Below, piece after piece: positions 43,116-54,655 of a stretch of DNA of 64,000 bases. Position numbers and translations under genes: made by a program. How positions within the stretch are numbered: the stretch's first letter is position 1; the number at the start of each line of letters is the position of its first letter. Below the pieces are notes generated by a model. The model made no database searches and was not told the DNA's origin. It saw only the letters and a program-made list of their open reading frames with translations. The stretch spans positions 31,502,703 through 31,566,702 of the forward strand of contig CM036771.1 of NCBI GenBank assembly GCA_020796225.1, in the 5' to 3' direction. The DNA is from Arion vulgaris. Lineage: Eukaryota; Mollusca; Gastropoda; Stylommatophora; Arionidae.

Positions 43116-43390
43116 AGTATAAATTTGTTTTAATTTTTCTTCTTTTCTTGCAAATATTCTTTTATCCTGAAGATGGTGACACATTTGAAGAGGATGATAT
43201 TTCAAAACTTTGTTTCATATCTCAGAATGGTCCTTGATTTGATGTACCAAAGAGTGCAATCTCACTGACAGCTAAAAAACAGATGATCAACAGCATTATC
43301 ATGCCTACTTTGTGTTACTAGAGCCAAACATGAACAATGAGCAAAGTGCGTCACAAAATATAACTAATTGAAATGTGATGCCTATGAAAA

Positions 43391-43530
43391 GTTACCAACA
43401 ACTCCAGAAAAGACAGTCACCAACTTCAGTATAAGAAAGAAAGTTGGCACAGAACCTTGCTAAAATGACATTGAGAAATAAAGTCACCAACATCAGTATA
43501 GGAAAGAAAGTTGGCACAGAACCTTGCTTT
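43391..43530. repeat. 67-bp direct duplication
   Basis: GTATAAGAAAGAAAGTTGGC, ACAGAACCTTGCT and ATTGAGAAATAAAG occur twice in succession. 43531-43855 shows nothing certain. Confidence 0.88.
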
Positions 43531-43857
43531 AGTGACAATGAGAAATAAAGAATGAAGTGGTTCAGACATTTACTTCTTTCACTGTTATTTTATTTTACCT
43601 CCTGACTCATTACTATTGCTATGTATACTAAATTAACCAGTATACTGGCCTTGGGTCATCTTCAAAGATACTGTGAACCAGTTTATCTGATCAGACGTGT
43701 GAACAGGTTAATAAGAATGCAACCAAACTTCAAAGTATAAAGAGTCTTCTACAACAGAACATCAGAAGAGAAGGTGAGAGGAAAACCACAAAAATGATGG
43801 ATAGTTGGATAGCAGAATCCTGTCAAAAGCAAAGTAACTATCACTCAAGTCACTGGA

Positions 43858-44105
43858 GAGGAGTATCTTGGCTGAATGAATTAGAACGCAGCTCGCATGT
43901 GGAGACATGCTCAATTCATGGTAAGGCCAAGGATTTTTTTCTGTAGTATCCATAAATGAAAAATCCTAACCTGAACAGCTTTGGGTAAATGCACTAGCCA
44001 TGCAGCCATTAAATTCTCAGGCTCTCGCTCTGCCTGTCCGACACCATCTTAAAAAGCGGTACTACAGTCAGCAACGACAGGCTTTGTTTTTAAAAACCCC
44101 AGCCA
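43858..44105 (+). mobile_element. SINE family A, diverged
   Basis: GTATCTTGGCTGAATGAATT (box A), ATGCTCAATTCATGGTAAGG (box B), TAGCCATGCAGCCATTAAAT, ACACCATCTTAAAAAGCGG. 44106-44485 has only a weak LINE-like frame (SCIESWTLEDM at about 44245). Confidence 0.8.
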
Positions 44106-44489
44106 CTAGAGCAGCACAAGACAAATACAAAAAACCGACAACACTGTGCAAAAACCCAGTAACAGTGTGATGACAAAAGAAGAAGAAGAAGATACCACAT
44201 ACTTCAGGTGTTAGAACAGAAAGTGTTAGTAAAATATTCTTGCATAGAAAGCTGGACGTTAGAGGACATGAAACAATACGGTCTAGCACACATAGCATTT
44301 CCCTCAACAAATAGAAATATCTCTAGATATATCTCTTAGAAGAGCTACATAGAAAAATAGTGAAAACTTTGACTTTATTACAAAAGAAGAAATAAAAGGT
44401 TGAATCTTTAGAAGAGAAACTTTGGGATGATCTTGAAGACAAGAGAAACAAGCATACAAAAATCAGAAGTTATTTTCTGCCAGCCCGTG

Positions 44490-44575
44490 GAATTTAACTG
44501 CACTCACAGGGGGCTTTTCACCCATAGTCCAACGTGCTACGAACACGCTGGGCAGGTGGGCAATGACCTTCTGTA
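44490..44575 (-). mobile_element. SINE family H, partial
   Basis: Reverse reads CCTGCCCAGCGTGTTCGTAG, CACGTTGGACTATGGGTG, matching 22.1 kb. Confidence 0.7.
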
Positions 44576-44719
44576 AAGTCGGAAAAAGACATGCATATAT
44601 ATTCTACACCAGTGTCGGTACTGCCATGACTCTTACAACCTTGAAGGGATGCAGACAATAAAAGGGTTAACTCCCTTCCAACAGTCAAGCATGTCTCTCT
44701 AGCAGACACCATCACAACT

Positions 44720-45135
44720 AATATTGTTTCCTTCTTCCTAGCTGATCAAGTTGTCATCTTGAGGCATTCCTGCTCCGTCTTTAGCCAGTCTGTCAGCATC
44801 TTCATTCTCTTTGAGCTTGCTGTGTGAGAGTATTCACTGGATTACTACACTCTCAGGATCATGGGATAACTGGACTAGGGTTAACCTGAGATCACCTAGT
44901 TCTGTGTTCCTTTCAGATTTCAGTGCTGAGATAGCAGACAATGCACCTGTCAAAGGCAATATTTTTCTATATATATGATTCATGTGTTGTAATTCCATTT
45001 TTGCAGTTGCGTTGAGGGTCTCTATCTCAGCTCTGAAGTAGGTTGAAAACTTGCCTGTAGCTAGAGCTAAGGTTAATTCTACTCCATTTTTTAGTCTGAG
45101 GACAACTTCCCCTCCTGCAATGCCCCATAGAGAAA
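44720..45135 (-). mobile_element. RNase H domain of a LINE, dead
   Basis: Minus frames read GGEVVLRLKNGVELTLALAT, STYFRAEIETLNATAKME, ALSAISALKSERNTELGDLR, then KENEDADRLAKDGAGMP. This is RNase H in order, from the start strand to the N-E-x-A-D-R-L-A motif. The first catalytic Asp region lies at the edge. Stops and shifts are present. Confidence 0.82.
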
Positions 45136-45224
45136 CCGAAATCCCAATCTAGTGAGAATGCAGAAGAAGAAGATTATTGTTTTATTAACCAGCTATTCAG
45201 TATATTGGACTGCACTACCAGGAG

Positions 45225-45655
45225 GTAGTGAAGTAAATAAGACTTCTGATACCTAGTAGCACGGGTTTCTTGGTCCTGACATCACCAGGAGGTAGTGCAG
45301 TAATGACTTGACCAGTAGGTTTCTTGGTCCTGACATCACCAGGAGGTAATGAAGTAATGACTTGACCAGTAGGTTTCTTGGTCCTGACATCCCCAGGAAG
45401 TAGTGAAGTAATGACTTGACCAGTAGGTTTCTTGGTCCTGACATCACCAGGAGGTAATGAAGTAATGACTTGACCAGTAGGTCTCTTGGTCCTGACATCA
45501 CCAGGAGGTAGTGAAAGATATGGACTTGACCAGTAGGTTTCTTTGGTCCTGACATCCCAGGAGTAGTGAAGTAATGACTTGACCAGTAGGTTTCCTGGTC
45601 CTGACATCACCAGGAGGTAGTGAAGTAATGCCTTGACCAGTAGGTTTCTTGGTCA
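45225..45655. repeat. 54-bp minisatellite in CASK intron
   Basis: About eight copies with AGTAATGACTTGACCAGTAG, GTTTCTTGGTCCTGACATCA and CCAGGAGGTAGTGA. The 54-bp unit keeps minus frames open. Confidence 0.96.
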
Positions 45656-45659
45656 TGTC

Positions 45660-45765
45660 TGATTGATTGATTGGTCATTAAACTGATGGCATTGCACTCC
45701 AGGCAGACCCATAGGTGCTCAGTCTCCCCTAACAGATATGGAAGAGTATGCATACTGATGATTCC
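45660..45765 (-). mobile_element. RNase-H LINE untranslated tail
   Basis: GGCATTGCACTCCAGGCAGA and CCCATAGGTGCTCAGTCTCC match the tails at 22.87 kb and (in reverse) 57.15 kb. Confidence 0.7.
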
Positions 45766-46355
45766 ATTGATAGGACCATCATCATTTACACTTTGGTAAT
45801 AGCCATGTGTGTTCCGATCTCTTTCTTACACAGCAGGATCTCAGCGGTTGTGCAGCGGAGAGAAATTCATATCACCGGCAAGGGTCCACGATGTAATTTT
45901 AAATATGGTGAAAATATTTTGTAGCAATTTTAAATCTTCAAATAAATTTTGCCATGGTTGCAGCTTTCCAGGCTGCTCTTCTCGTTTTTGAACTGCCAAG
46001 GGTTCTTTTATGTGTTCAACTTGAACACGGGACCCACATTTTATTGTCTGTCTGATAGGACTAGGAACTCGATCCCACCTGCATTGAGATCAGGGAATGC
46101 TGAGAAAATATCTTGATGGCTCCACCTGGTAGCGAACTGAGCACCCTTGTAACAAGAGACAAACATTGAGATCAGGAATGCTGAGAAAATATCTTGATGA
46201 GCTCCATCCTGGTAGTAAATGAGCACCCTTGTAACAAGAGACAAACATTGAGATCAGGGAATGCTGAGAAAATATCTTGATGTCTCCACCTGGTAGCAAA
46301 CTGAGCACCCTTGTAACAAGAGACAAACATCTAACCTCTATGGTACAGAGAACAC
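45765..46355 (-). mobile_element. SINE family C with an internal triplication
   Basis: Reverse copy with TTGATAGGACCATCATCATT, CACAGCAGGATCTCAGCGG, GCAGCTTTCCAGGCTGCTCT, CTGATAGGACTAGGAACTCG. The part from ATTGAGATCAGG to GAGACAAAC (about 80 bp) is present three times (46085-46330) before the head CCTCTATGGTACAGAGAACACC. Confidence 0.87.
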
Positions 46356-46438
46356 CAAGACATATTGAGCAGTATCATTTATTCTGCCACTGCAACATAC
46401 ACAGATATCCTTCTGACAACTAAAATAACAAAACTTAC

Positions 46439-46527
46439 CAGCAGAAGTGACTTCATCATCATCAGGTGGTGATGGATCATGTAAAACTTATCCACTTTGA
46501 ACTGGCAACAGCAGCCATTACAGAACC
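46439..46527 (-). CDS. CASK: CASK exon: linker before L27, frame broken in this sequence
   Basis: An 89-nt exon following acceptor TGTGTTCACAG and ending at a very strong donor, CTG|GTAAGT. It starts in phase 0 with GSVMAAVASSK, matching the CASK GAVLAAVSSHK segment right after RKLK. The last part, in another frame, reads HDPSPPDDDEVTSA, matching the acidic GDPPEELPDFSED region. The two halves are not in one frame. The first frame meets TGA at about 46478, and 91 rather than 89 nt are needed for the following phase-1 exon. The break lies between about 46479 and 46497. Either two bases are missing from the assembly here or this allele or copy carries a real frameshift. Splice sites and the neighbouring exons look intact, so I favour sequence error. 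Confidence 0.85.
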
Positions 46528-46849
46528 CTGTGAACACAAGTGACTATCAGTGTCAGTATGTTAATTAAGAACTACGGTAAACTAATCATAGATATACATA
46601 GTATTGACCTTCTACTAGCTATTTCATTTCATTCTTGGTGTCATTATCTCTAATCTTGTCCAAAAATGTCTTACCAAATAACTCTGTACATAGCTACACT
46701 CACTACAAAGAGAGCGGATGCACTGGTGAGCAATGCTATAACAGAGAATGGGTTTTCTATGGACAGAAGCGACATCATTAACGCCTAAGAAAAACATATG
46801 CTCTAAAGATTTCAACGATGAAGATAAAGGGTATTCTCTATCTCAGTTG

Positions 46850-47050
46850 TGAAGGTTATGTACACCGATATGTGCGATATGTGCAGCAAGAGGTGTGTAA
46901 GCCATAAGACAAACCCCAGAAGATACATCAATCAACACAGAACAGGAGTTGTTAGTCTAAACACACTTAAATACATGCTTGAGAGAAGATTAGAGCAATT
47001 ATAAACATGTCCTCTGTGTGATGAAGATGATCCTCAAAGAGAACAATGAA
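46850..47050 (+). mobile_element. LINE C-terminal zinc-knuckle fragment
   Basis: The frame reads MYTDMCDMCSKRCVSHKTNP, then NTLKYMLERRLEQL, stop, TCPLCDEDDPQRE. The C-P-L-C pattern resembles the end of RNase-H-type LINEs. 46528-46849 is otherwise unassigned intron. Confidence 0.5.
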
Positions 47051-47079
47051 CTCACAACAGAATTTTGCTATTAATTCCT

Positions 47080-47735
47080 TTCTCTGACTGAGAGATTCTT
47101 ATTTCTAGTTTCTTTGTCCCACTGAGAGATTCTTATTTCTAGTTTCTTTGTCCCACTGAGAGAAGCTTATTTCTAGTTTCTTTGTCCCACTGAGAGATTC
47201 TTATTTCTAGTTTCTTTGTCCCACTGAGAGATTCTTATTTTTTTGTCTCACTGAGAGATTCTTGTTTCTTTGTCTCACTGAGATTCTTATTTCTTTGTCT
47301 CACTGAGAGATTCTTATTTCTTTGTCTCACTGAGAGATTCTTATTTCTAGTTTCTTTGTCTCACTGAGAGAAGCTTATTTCTAGTTTCTTTGTCCCACTG
47401 AGAGATTCTTATTTTTTTGTCTCACTGAGAGATTCTTGTTTCTTTGTCTCACTGAGAGATTCTTATTTCTTTGTCTCACTGAGATTCTTATTTCTTTGTC
47501 TCACTGAGAGATTCTTATTTCTTTGTCTCACTGAGAGATTCTTATTTCTAGTTTCTTTGTCTCACTGAGAGATTCTTATTTCTAGTTTCTTTGTCCCATT
47601 GAGAGATTCTTATTTCTTTGTCTCACTGAGAGAAGCTTATTTCTAGTTTCTTTGTCTCACTGAGAGATTCTTATTTCTTTGTCCCACTGAGAGATTCTTA
47701 TTTCTTTGTCTCACTGAGAGATTCTTATTCTAAAA
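47080..47735. repeat. 34/26-bp minisatellite
   Basis: About 22 units of CTGAGAGATTCTTATTTCTA plus GTTTCTTTGTCTCA, in a long form and a short form lacking CTAGTTTC. A block of mixed units is repeated (47160-47320 and 47345-47510), giving a higher-order pattern. Confidence 0.95.
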
Positions 47736-47769
47736 TTCTTGTTATCTCATTACTTCACTACAACCCACC

Positions 47770-47905
47770 ATCACACAATAACTTGAACCACCACCACAAT
47801 AACTTGAACCACCACCACAATAACTTGAACCATCACCACAATAACTTGAACCATCACCACAATAACTTGAACTACCACCACAATAACTTGAACTATCACC
47901 ACTAT
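47770..47905. repeat. 21-bp CAC-rich repeat
   Basis: Six to seven copies of AATAACTTGAACCACCACCAC. 47906-48094 is unassigned. Confidence 0.94.
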
Positions 47906-48094
47906 TACTATCAACCCATCTTGTTCATATGAACATAGGGCAGCAACTTTCACTCTTCATTGACTTTTACTCTGTGGCATCCAGTGTCACTATGCTCATG
48001 TGGTTCTGACCTTCTCTCACACTCTTTAGCCACCTCACTTTTCTTTGCTTGTGTGAGTTTTAGAAATGTCTAGTTATGCTGTGAGATTGTTTTC

Positions 48095-48480
48095 CAACTC
48101 TGCTGCGTAGCGATCAAGGTGTTTGCATTTCATTCTTAAGGTTCTAGGTTCGAATCTGGACTACATCATTTGGTTGACAGGTGTATTTCTTTTAGCAGAA
48201 TCTAGGATTATTGTTGGAGCTACACTCGTTCGAATACTTTTATGCAATACTCTTGGTAGTTGGCATGTTTTTCCTGATGAGAAGGTTGGTAGTTGGCATG
48301 TTTTTCCTGATGAGAAGGTTGGTAGTTGGCATGTTTTTCCTGATGAGAGGGTTGGTAGTTGGCATGTTTTTCCTGATGAGAAGGTTGGTAGTTGGCATGT
48401 TTTTCCTGATGAGAAGGTTGATAGTTGGCAATGTTTTTCCTGGATGAGAGGGCCAGGGTTTTAAAGATGAAGGATTGACT
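48095..48480 (+). mobile_element. SINE family B with an internal 33-bp array
   Basis: Head TGCGTAGCGATCAAGGTG, TAGGTTCGAATCTGGAC (box B), AGGATTATTGTTGGAGCTAC, TTATGCAATACTC. Then GGTAGTTGGCATGTTTTTCC plus TGATGAGAAGGTT is repeated six times (48256-48445). The normal family B end, GGATTGACTTCATTGCAC, follows. Confidence 0.87.
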
Positions 48481-48705
48481 TCATTGCACTGATTTTACCC
48501 AATGACACAGTCCTCTAGCAGAAAAGCATGCCGAATGCCGAGAGAATTGCACAAGCGCGAACTCCGTAGCTCAGCAAGAATCCTAGGGTCTCTATAAAAA
48601 CTGCACTCTGGAACAGAACGTGCGGGTCCGATTCAAACCCACGACCTTCGACTCACACGGCAAAGGGCTTAACCACATAGCCACAGAGACCCACATGGAT
48701 CAATT
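48455..48705 (-). mobile_element. SINE family B copy, reverse
   Basis: TTGACTTCATTGCACTG, AGAATCCTAGGGTCTCT, CCGATTCAAACCCACGACC, GGGCTTAACCACATAGCCAC. It shares its 3' end with the plus copy before it, so the two form a tail-to-tail palindrome. Confidence 0.83.
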
Positions 48706-48824
48706 AAAACTTGGTACAATGACGTCATCTGATCTTATCTCTCTCTCTCTCTCAACTGTATCTTATCATCAACGTAACAACCACAATAAACTGCCTCGAC
48801 ATCCCCTATTCCTTTCTTTGACTT

Positions 48825-49255
48825 GGGTGGTCTCTGTAACATAGAGGTTAGGTATTCATCTATTGTGAGAAAGGTGCCAGGTTCGCTCCTCATGGAGCCA
48901 TCAGGATATTTTCCAGAGAACCCTGATCTCAGTGTAGGTGAGATCAATTTCCTAGTCCTATCGGAGACGGACGTTAAAACATATGTTCAGTGTTCTTGAG
49001 CATGTAAAAGAACCCTTGGCAGTTCAAAATCGAGAAGAGAAGGCTGGAAAGCCATTGCCTGAACAAAATTCATTAGAAAAATTTCAAAATAACATTCCTA
49101 CAAAAATATCTTCACAATCACATCGAGGACCCTCACCTGTGCTACAGAGCTCATGTACTGCAGCTGAGATCTTCCTGTGTAAGAAAGAGATGGGAGCACA
49201 CATGGTTACTCACCAAAGTGCAATGATGATGTTCCTATCAATCAATCAAACAAAC
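48825..49255 (+). mobile_element. SINE family C copy
   Basis: GGTCTCTGTAACATAGAGGT (box A), GTGCCAGGTTCGCTCCTCAT (box B), GGATATTTTCCAGAGAACCC, TCCTAGTCCTATCGGAGACG, CAGCTGAGATCTTCCTGTGT, ending in TCAATCAATCAAAC. Nearly full length; it lies in the intron just upstream of the 46.5 kb exon. Confidence 0.9.
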
Positions 49256-49528
49256 AATGAAGTCAATGCTTTACACTTGAACCTCTATTTTTTCTGAAGG
49301 CATTTCAATACATTGCATTCTTCTGTCTTTAATTTCCAGCTGTGTTTATTTTTTGTGTCTTGTTCTCTTCCACAAGTCATGTATTTGGTCAACTGATAGA
49401 AAGTATACTGAGGATTGTTACACTATAAATTTCAATGTTATCAAAATTGATAATGGTGAAAATAAGAAAGAAAGAGAAAATTCTGATCAAAAGTTATTGA
49501 TAATGATGCAAGTAGAAACTGTATATAC

Positions 49529-49609
49529 CTTGAGTTTTCTTCTCGAATTGAACTTCTTGAGTTCTTCAACTGTCTCGTGAAGATGAGACCTGGGAACATC
49601 TTTCTTGTT
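49529..49609 (-). CDS. CASK: CASK exon: post-kinase regulatory helix
   Basis: An 81-nt exon, phase 0 to phase 0, 27 codons: NKKDVPRSHLHETVEELKKF then NSRRKLK. It matches the CASK segment HLPETVEQLRKFNARRKLK, the calmodulin-binding-like autoregulatory helix directly after the kinase domain. The acceptor is TTATTGTTTAG and the donor is AAG|GTATAT. It is too short to be listed as an independent open frame and was found by looking for this motif between the neighbouring exons. The phases join the exon on either side without adjustment. The N-terminal eight residues are not conserved with vertebrates, as usual for this linker. Confidence 0.92.
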
Positions 49610-49669
49610 CTAAACAATAACAACAAGATCAATTATTTGTCTCAGGGAGAAAACAATAACCATAACAAA

Positions 49670-50345
49670 AATATAAATCTATGTTGTTGTTGCTGTTCTT
49701 CTTCTTCTTGTGTTTGACTGCTACGAATTCAAGTGGCTGGTATGCTGCTTCTGACAGATTTTTGCGTAAAGGCCTGTTTTCCTTTTATCAGTGTCCTTTG
49801 CCATACAGGTGTGCCTTCTCTAACTTCAAAGATAGTAAATGTATATATCTGTTTTATCTATAGAAGATATCATCATCCGTTTATAGGTGTATCCTTTATA
49901 GGACTTTGCTCTCTTTGCATCGCATCTGAAATTCAATCTGTCTCTAGCCAGTTCACCCACTTTACCGATGATCATATTCATGGTTTCTTTAATATCTTGT
50001 AGCCATCTTCTTCTTGGTCTGCCTCTGCGTCCTGGGACCCTGCCCTCTAACATTACTCTCTCCAGGCCATCGTGACGCTTGATGTGACCAAAGTATCTAA
50101 TTATTCTGTATAGTATGTTGTTTATCAGCCAATTCTCTTTAACATTTAGTTCTTTCAGGACATCAGTGTTCTTCCCTTTTCTGTCCATGGTATTCGTAGG
50201 ATCTTTCTGTAGCATTTAGTTTCGAAGGACTGGATTTTCATTCTTGTTGTTTGTGTAATGGTCCATGATTCACAACTATAAATAGCCACTGGAAAAATGC
50301 ATGTTCTCAATATTTGTAATTTTAATATTTTGCTGGTGAACATGT
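49670..50345 (-). mobile_element. RTE-like LINE C-terminus
   Basis: Minus frames read TCIFPVAIYSCESWTITQTT, FETKCYRKILRIPWTEKGR, then ELNVKENWLINNILYRIIRY, FGHIKRHDGLERVMLEGRVP, GRRGRPRRRWLQDIKETMNM and LARDRLNFRCDA. It is relatively well preserved but split by a frameshift and lacks the polymerase core. Confidence 0.87.
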
Positions 50346-50374
50346 TCTTTTAATACAACTCTTTATGTTTGTCA

Positions 50375-52255
50375 ATAAGAGATGATACAATATAATATAA
50401 TAAGAGATGATACAATAATATAATAATAAGAGATGATACAATAACATAATAATAGGAGATGATACAATAATATAATAGTAAGAGATGATACAATAATATA
50501 ATAGTAAGAGATGATACAATAATATAATAATAGGAGATGATACAATAATATAATAGTAAGAGATGATACAATAATATAATAGTAAGAGATGATACAATAA
50601 TATAATAATAATAATAGATGATACAATAATATAATAAGAGATGATACAATAATATAATAATAGGAGATGATACAATAATATAATAATAAGAGATGATACA
50701 ATAATATAATAATAATAGATGATACAATAATAAGAAATGATACAATAATATAATAATAGGAGATGATACAATAATATAATAATAGGAGATGTTACAATAA
50801 TATAATAATAAGAGATGATACAATAATATAATAATAAGAGATGATACAATAATATAATAGTAAGAGATGATACAATAATATAATAATAATAGATGATACA
50901 ATAATATAATAATAAGAAATGATACAATAATATAATAATAAGAGATTATACAATAATATAATAATAATAGATGATACAATAATATAATATAAGAGATTAT
51001 ACAATAATATAATAATAGATGATCCAATAATATAATAATAGATGATACAATAATATAATAAGAGATGATACAATAATATAATAATAAGAGATGATACAAT
51101 AATATAATAATAGATGATACAATAATATAATAAGAGATGATACAATAATATAATAATAATAGATGATACAATAAAATAATAATAATAGATGATACAATAA
51201 TATAATAATAAGAGATGATACAATAATATAATAATAAGAGATGATACAATAATATAATAATAGGAGATGATACAATAATATAATAATAAGAAATGATACA
51301 ATTATGTAATAATAAGAGATGATACAATAATATAATAATAATAGATGATACAATAATATAATAAGAGATGATACAATAATACAATAATAAGAGATGATAC
51401 AATAATATAATAATAATAGATGATACAATAATATAATAATAGATGATACAATAATATAATAAGAGATGATACAATAATAAGAGATGATACAATAATATAA
51501 TAAGAGATGATACAATAATATAATAAGAGATGATACAATAATATAATAATAATAGATGATACAATAATATAATAAGAGATACAATAATATAATAATAAGA
51601 GATGATACAATAATATAATAATAGGAGATGATACAATAATATAATAATAGGAGATGATACAATAATATAATAATAGGAGATGATACAATAATATAATAAT
51701 AAGAGATGATACAATAATATAATAATAGATGATACAATAATATAATAAGAGATGATACAATAATATAACAATAGATGATACAATAATATAATAATAAGAG
51801 ATGATACAATAATAAGAAATGATACAATAATATAATAATAAGAGATGATACAATAATATAATAGTAAGAGATGATACAATAATATAATAAGAGATGATAC
51901 AATAATATAATAAGAGATGATACAATAATATAATAATAATAGATGATACAATAATATAATAATAATAGATGATACAATAATATAATAATAAGAGATGATA
52001 CAATAATATAATAATAAGAGATGATACAATAATATAATAAGAGATGATACAATAATATAATAATAGGAGATGATACAATAATATAATAATAGATGATACA
52101 ATAATATAATAATAGATGATACAATAATATAATAATAGATGATACAATAATATAATAATAAGAGATGATACAATAATATAATAATAAGAGATGATACAAT
52201 AATATAATAAGAGACGATACAATAATAAGAGATGATACAATAATATAATAATAAT
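50375..52255. repeat. AT-rich AGATGATACAATAATATAATA satellite
   Basis: About 70 units of GATGATACAATAATATAATA plus 0-10 nt of ATA/AGA; unit length varies mostly between 21 and 31 bp. Very long minus-strand frames (up to 607 codons of Y/I/L/S) are repeat translations. It lies in the CASK intron between the 53.8 and 49.6 kb exons. Confidence 0.97.
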
Positions 52256-52289
52256 AAATTACATATGTTCTAAATTAAATTATATATAG

Positions 52290-52385
52290 CTTTTTTTTGT
52301 CTTTACAGATGGTCAGTTGGCAAGTGTTTTTTTTTGTCTTTACAGATGGTCAGTTGGCAAGTGTTTTTACTGTGATAACTTCTGA
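52290..52385. repeat. 39-bp direct duplication
   Basis: TTTGTCTTTACAGATGGTCA plus GTTGGCAAGTG occurs twice. A related single sequence occurs at 62,590, next to another LINE tail. 52386-52719 holds nothing certain. Confidence 0.9.
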
Positions 52386-52719
52386 ATTTGTGCTTATCTC
52401 TCTTGTCGTTCAGATCCCTTAATCTCTTTTCAAAAGATTCTGCACCTTGCTGAATGTTGTTTTTAACATAACTTAGTCATAAGCTAGTTTTTTTTCCATT
52501 TGTTCAGAACCATAGAAAATGTTTTGCAGACATCCTTATATCTGAGCAGTAGTTTGCCTGGGTGCCTCTTTCCTCAAAAGTTCACAAACAACAAATGTTG
52601 TGGTATGCGACAAGTGTCCATTTTTCTCACCTGCCCAAGCTATCTGTCTTTTATACTGCTGTAGAATTTTAAACTAAACTAAACTGTACAATATATAAAA
52701 ATGAATGATTTTTCTGTCT

Positions 52720-53420
52720 TTTGTCATCACATCACTACCAGGTTGTTGTGGTCTTCTGTGTTTGTCTTGTGCTTGAGTAATGAATTTCTGCTTCTTTTGG
52801 AATGATATAGAAACTTCCATCTTTTCCCCGGCTTTTGATCTGACGTTCCGCTGTCTTCTTATATTCTCTAATCATGTTTTGCCTCACAGCATCAGAAGAG
52901 ATTTCTAAAACAGGCTTTTATGCACACTTCGTATATAGCAAATGATCAACCTTTTGCATGGAGAACCTTTCACTTTGTATCCACTGTAGTAGAGCAGCAT
53001 TGCTCTTTGAGGCAAACTGTCTGTTGGTAATCTGCTTATGTGGCAGAACCATTTAATTTGTTGTTTTTTGAAGTTGAGTTTGGTGTCATACCAATATTTT
53101 TCCTGATATCTTCAATCCTAAGCCCGCCACTTTTGGATACTTCCAGCATTCTGCGTAGACACTTCACCTCTGTTGTGACTAGTTTTCTTCTATCCTTTGA
53201 TTTCAGCGTCCACTTTTTGGCACTGATAGCATAATGTTGGAAGAAAGATTGTGTTGTACAATGCTCTTTTAGTTTTCATGGTGACAAGTCTGCATTTCAA
53301 AATGTTCGCCATTTGCCTTATTATTTGATTTGCTTTATTGTATCTATGTTGAATTTCATTAGTTATTCTTCCGTTTGCTGAAAAAATACTACCCGGACAC
53401 GTACAACTTGTTTTAAATGT
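52720..53420 (-). mobile_element. LINE fragment, family of 17.6/35.3 kb
   Basis: Reverse matches: GAAGAGATTTCTAAAACAGG, CACTTTGTATCCACTGTAGT, GTCTGTTGGTAATCTGCTTA, TAGCATAATGTTGG, ATTTCAAAATGTTCGCCATT, CCGTTTGCTGAAAAAATAC. It is colinear with 17.8-18.6 kb in reverse over the C-terminal region. Dead. 53421-53824 has no feature. Confidence 0.8.
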
Positions 53421-53806
53421 TTTTCGATGGAGATATTGGTAGGGATTTCCTCTCTAGATTACTTCGGTTTAGCCTACGTTTATTTTCATGTGAAAGTCAT
53501 CGTTGTAGTATGCTTTGTAGACAGTGTGAACTGTAGACAGTGTGAACTGAGTGTATCTCTATTAGGGAGACAACCCATATCATTCTCTGTATTTCTATGT
53601 AATTTAAGCATGGTCTCCTTCTAACTTTCTCTCAAAACATGCTATTTGTGTCGCTGTCTCTGAATTACCAAGTGAATAATTGAACATTTGTTTGTAATAA
53701 ACAGACTGACATAAATCAAACTGATTATAAGAAAATATTATAACAATGATTGCAACAACAGACAACAACAGCAAAATGTCAATAACAAAATCTGTAAAAC
53801 TGACTA

Positions 53807-53950
<144 letters not shown>

Positions 53951-54054
53951 TTAGAAAGAAGATGGAGGAAAATATCATCATCAATTGTAGAATTTGGAAT
54001 TCTAAGTTTGCTTATCAAAGGTTACTCAGATAGGATCTATACATATCATATCAT

Positions 54055-54655
54055 TATATGTTACATACTGTATGCAAGTCATTTCTCCATACCACTCTGT
54101 CATGGGCAACTCGCTTAATCTCTTCCATGGAATTGAGTCTGATATTTCATGCCTCTTTAAACAATGTTCGTTTCATGGTTTCCTATGGCGTGCATCCTTC
54201 TTGAACCATTTGCCTCCAACTTCAATGCATGCTTTTCTACTCTTTGTTCATTTTTTCTCAGTGTATCCAACATACCTCTATCTTCTCCTTCTTATAACAA
54301 TTGTTACTAGTGGTTGACAGGACATTTCTTCTCAAGGTATGCCCAATATATTTCCAATCTTCTCCTTCTTATAGCAGTTGTCACTTGTGGTTGATTAGAC
54401 ATTTCTCTGATTTCATCACTAACAACATTCTTCATCATATCATTATTTTCCAGACATCTATTTTCAAATGCATTCAACTTACTTTCTATATCTTTAGTCA
54501 TTTTCCAAATCTTTGGGCATATGTTGGATTGATACAACATAGAATATACAGAAGACATCTTCTTCTTTGCGTTGAGTTTCGTATGCTCGCTCAAGCCATG
54601 AGATAGGTTGCCTCTATGAAGCTGCATGTCAGTTGTAGTTTCTTGTGAGTTCCCC
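54055..54655 (-). mobile_element. RTE-like LINE C-terminus
   Basis: The minus frame at 54307-54657 reads MLYQSNICPKIWKMTKDIES, KLNAFENRCLENNDMM, SDEIREMSNQPQVTTAIRRR. The rest, down to 54055, matches the 21.5-kb family in reverse (CATGGGCAACTCGCTTAATC). About 90 bp around 54330 is duplicated (TTGTTACTAGTGGTTGACAG and TTGTCACTTGTGGTTGATTA). Confidence 0.83.

Noticed and set aside
50322..52240. Minus-strand frames up to 607 codons rich in Y, I, L and S
   Set aside because: Translation of an AT-rich satellite; overlapping frames read the same way and unit length varies, so no real protein is preserved.
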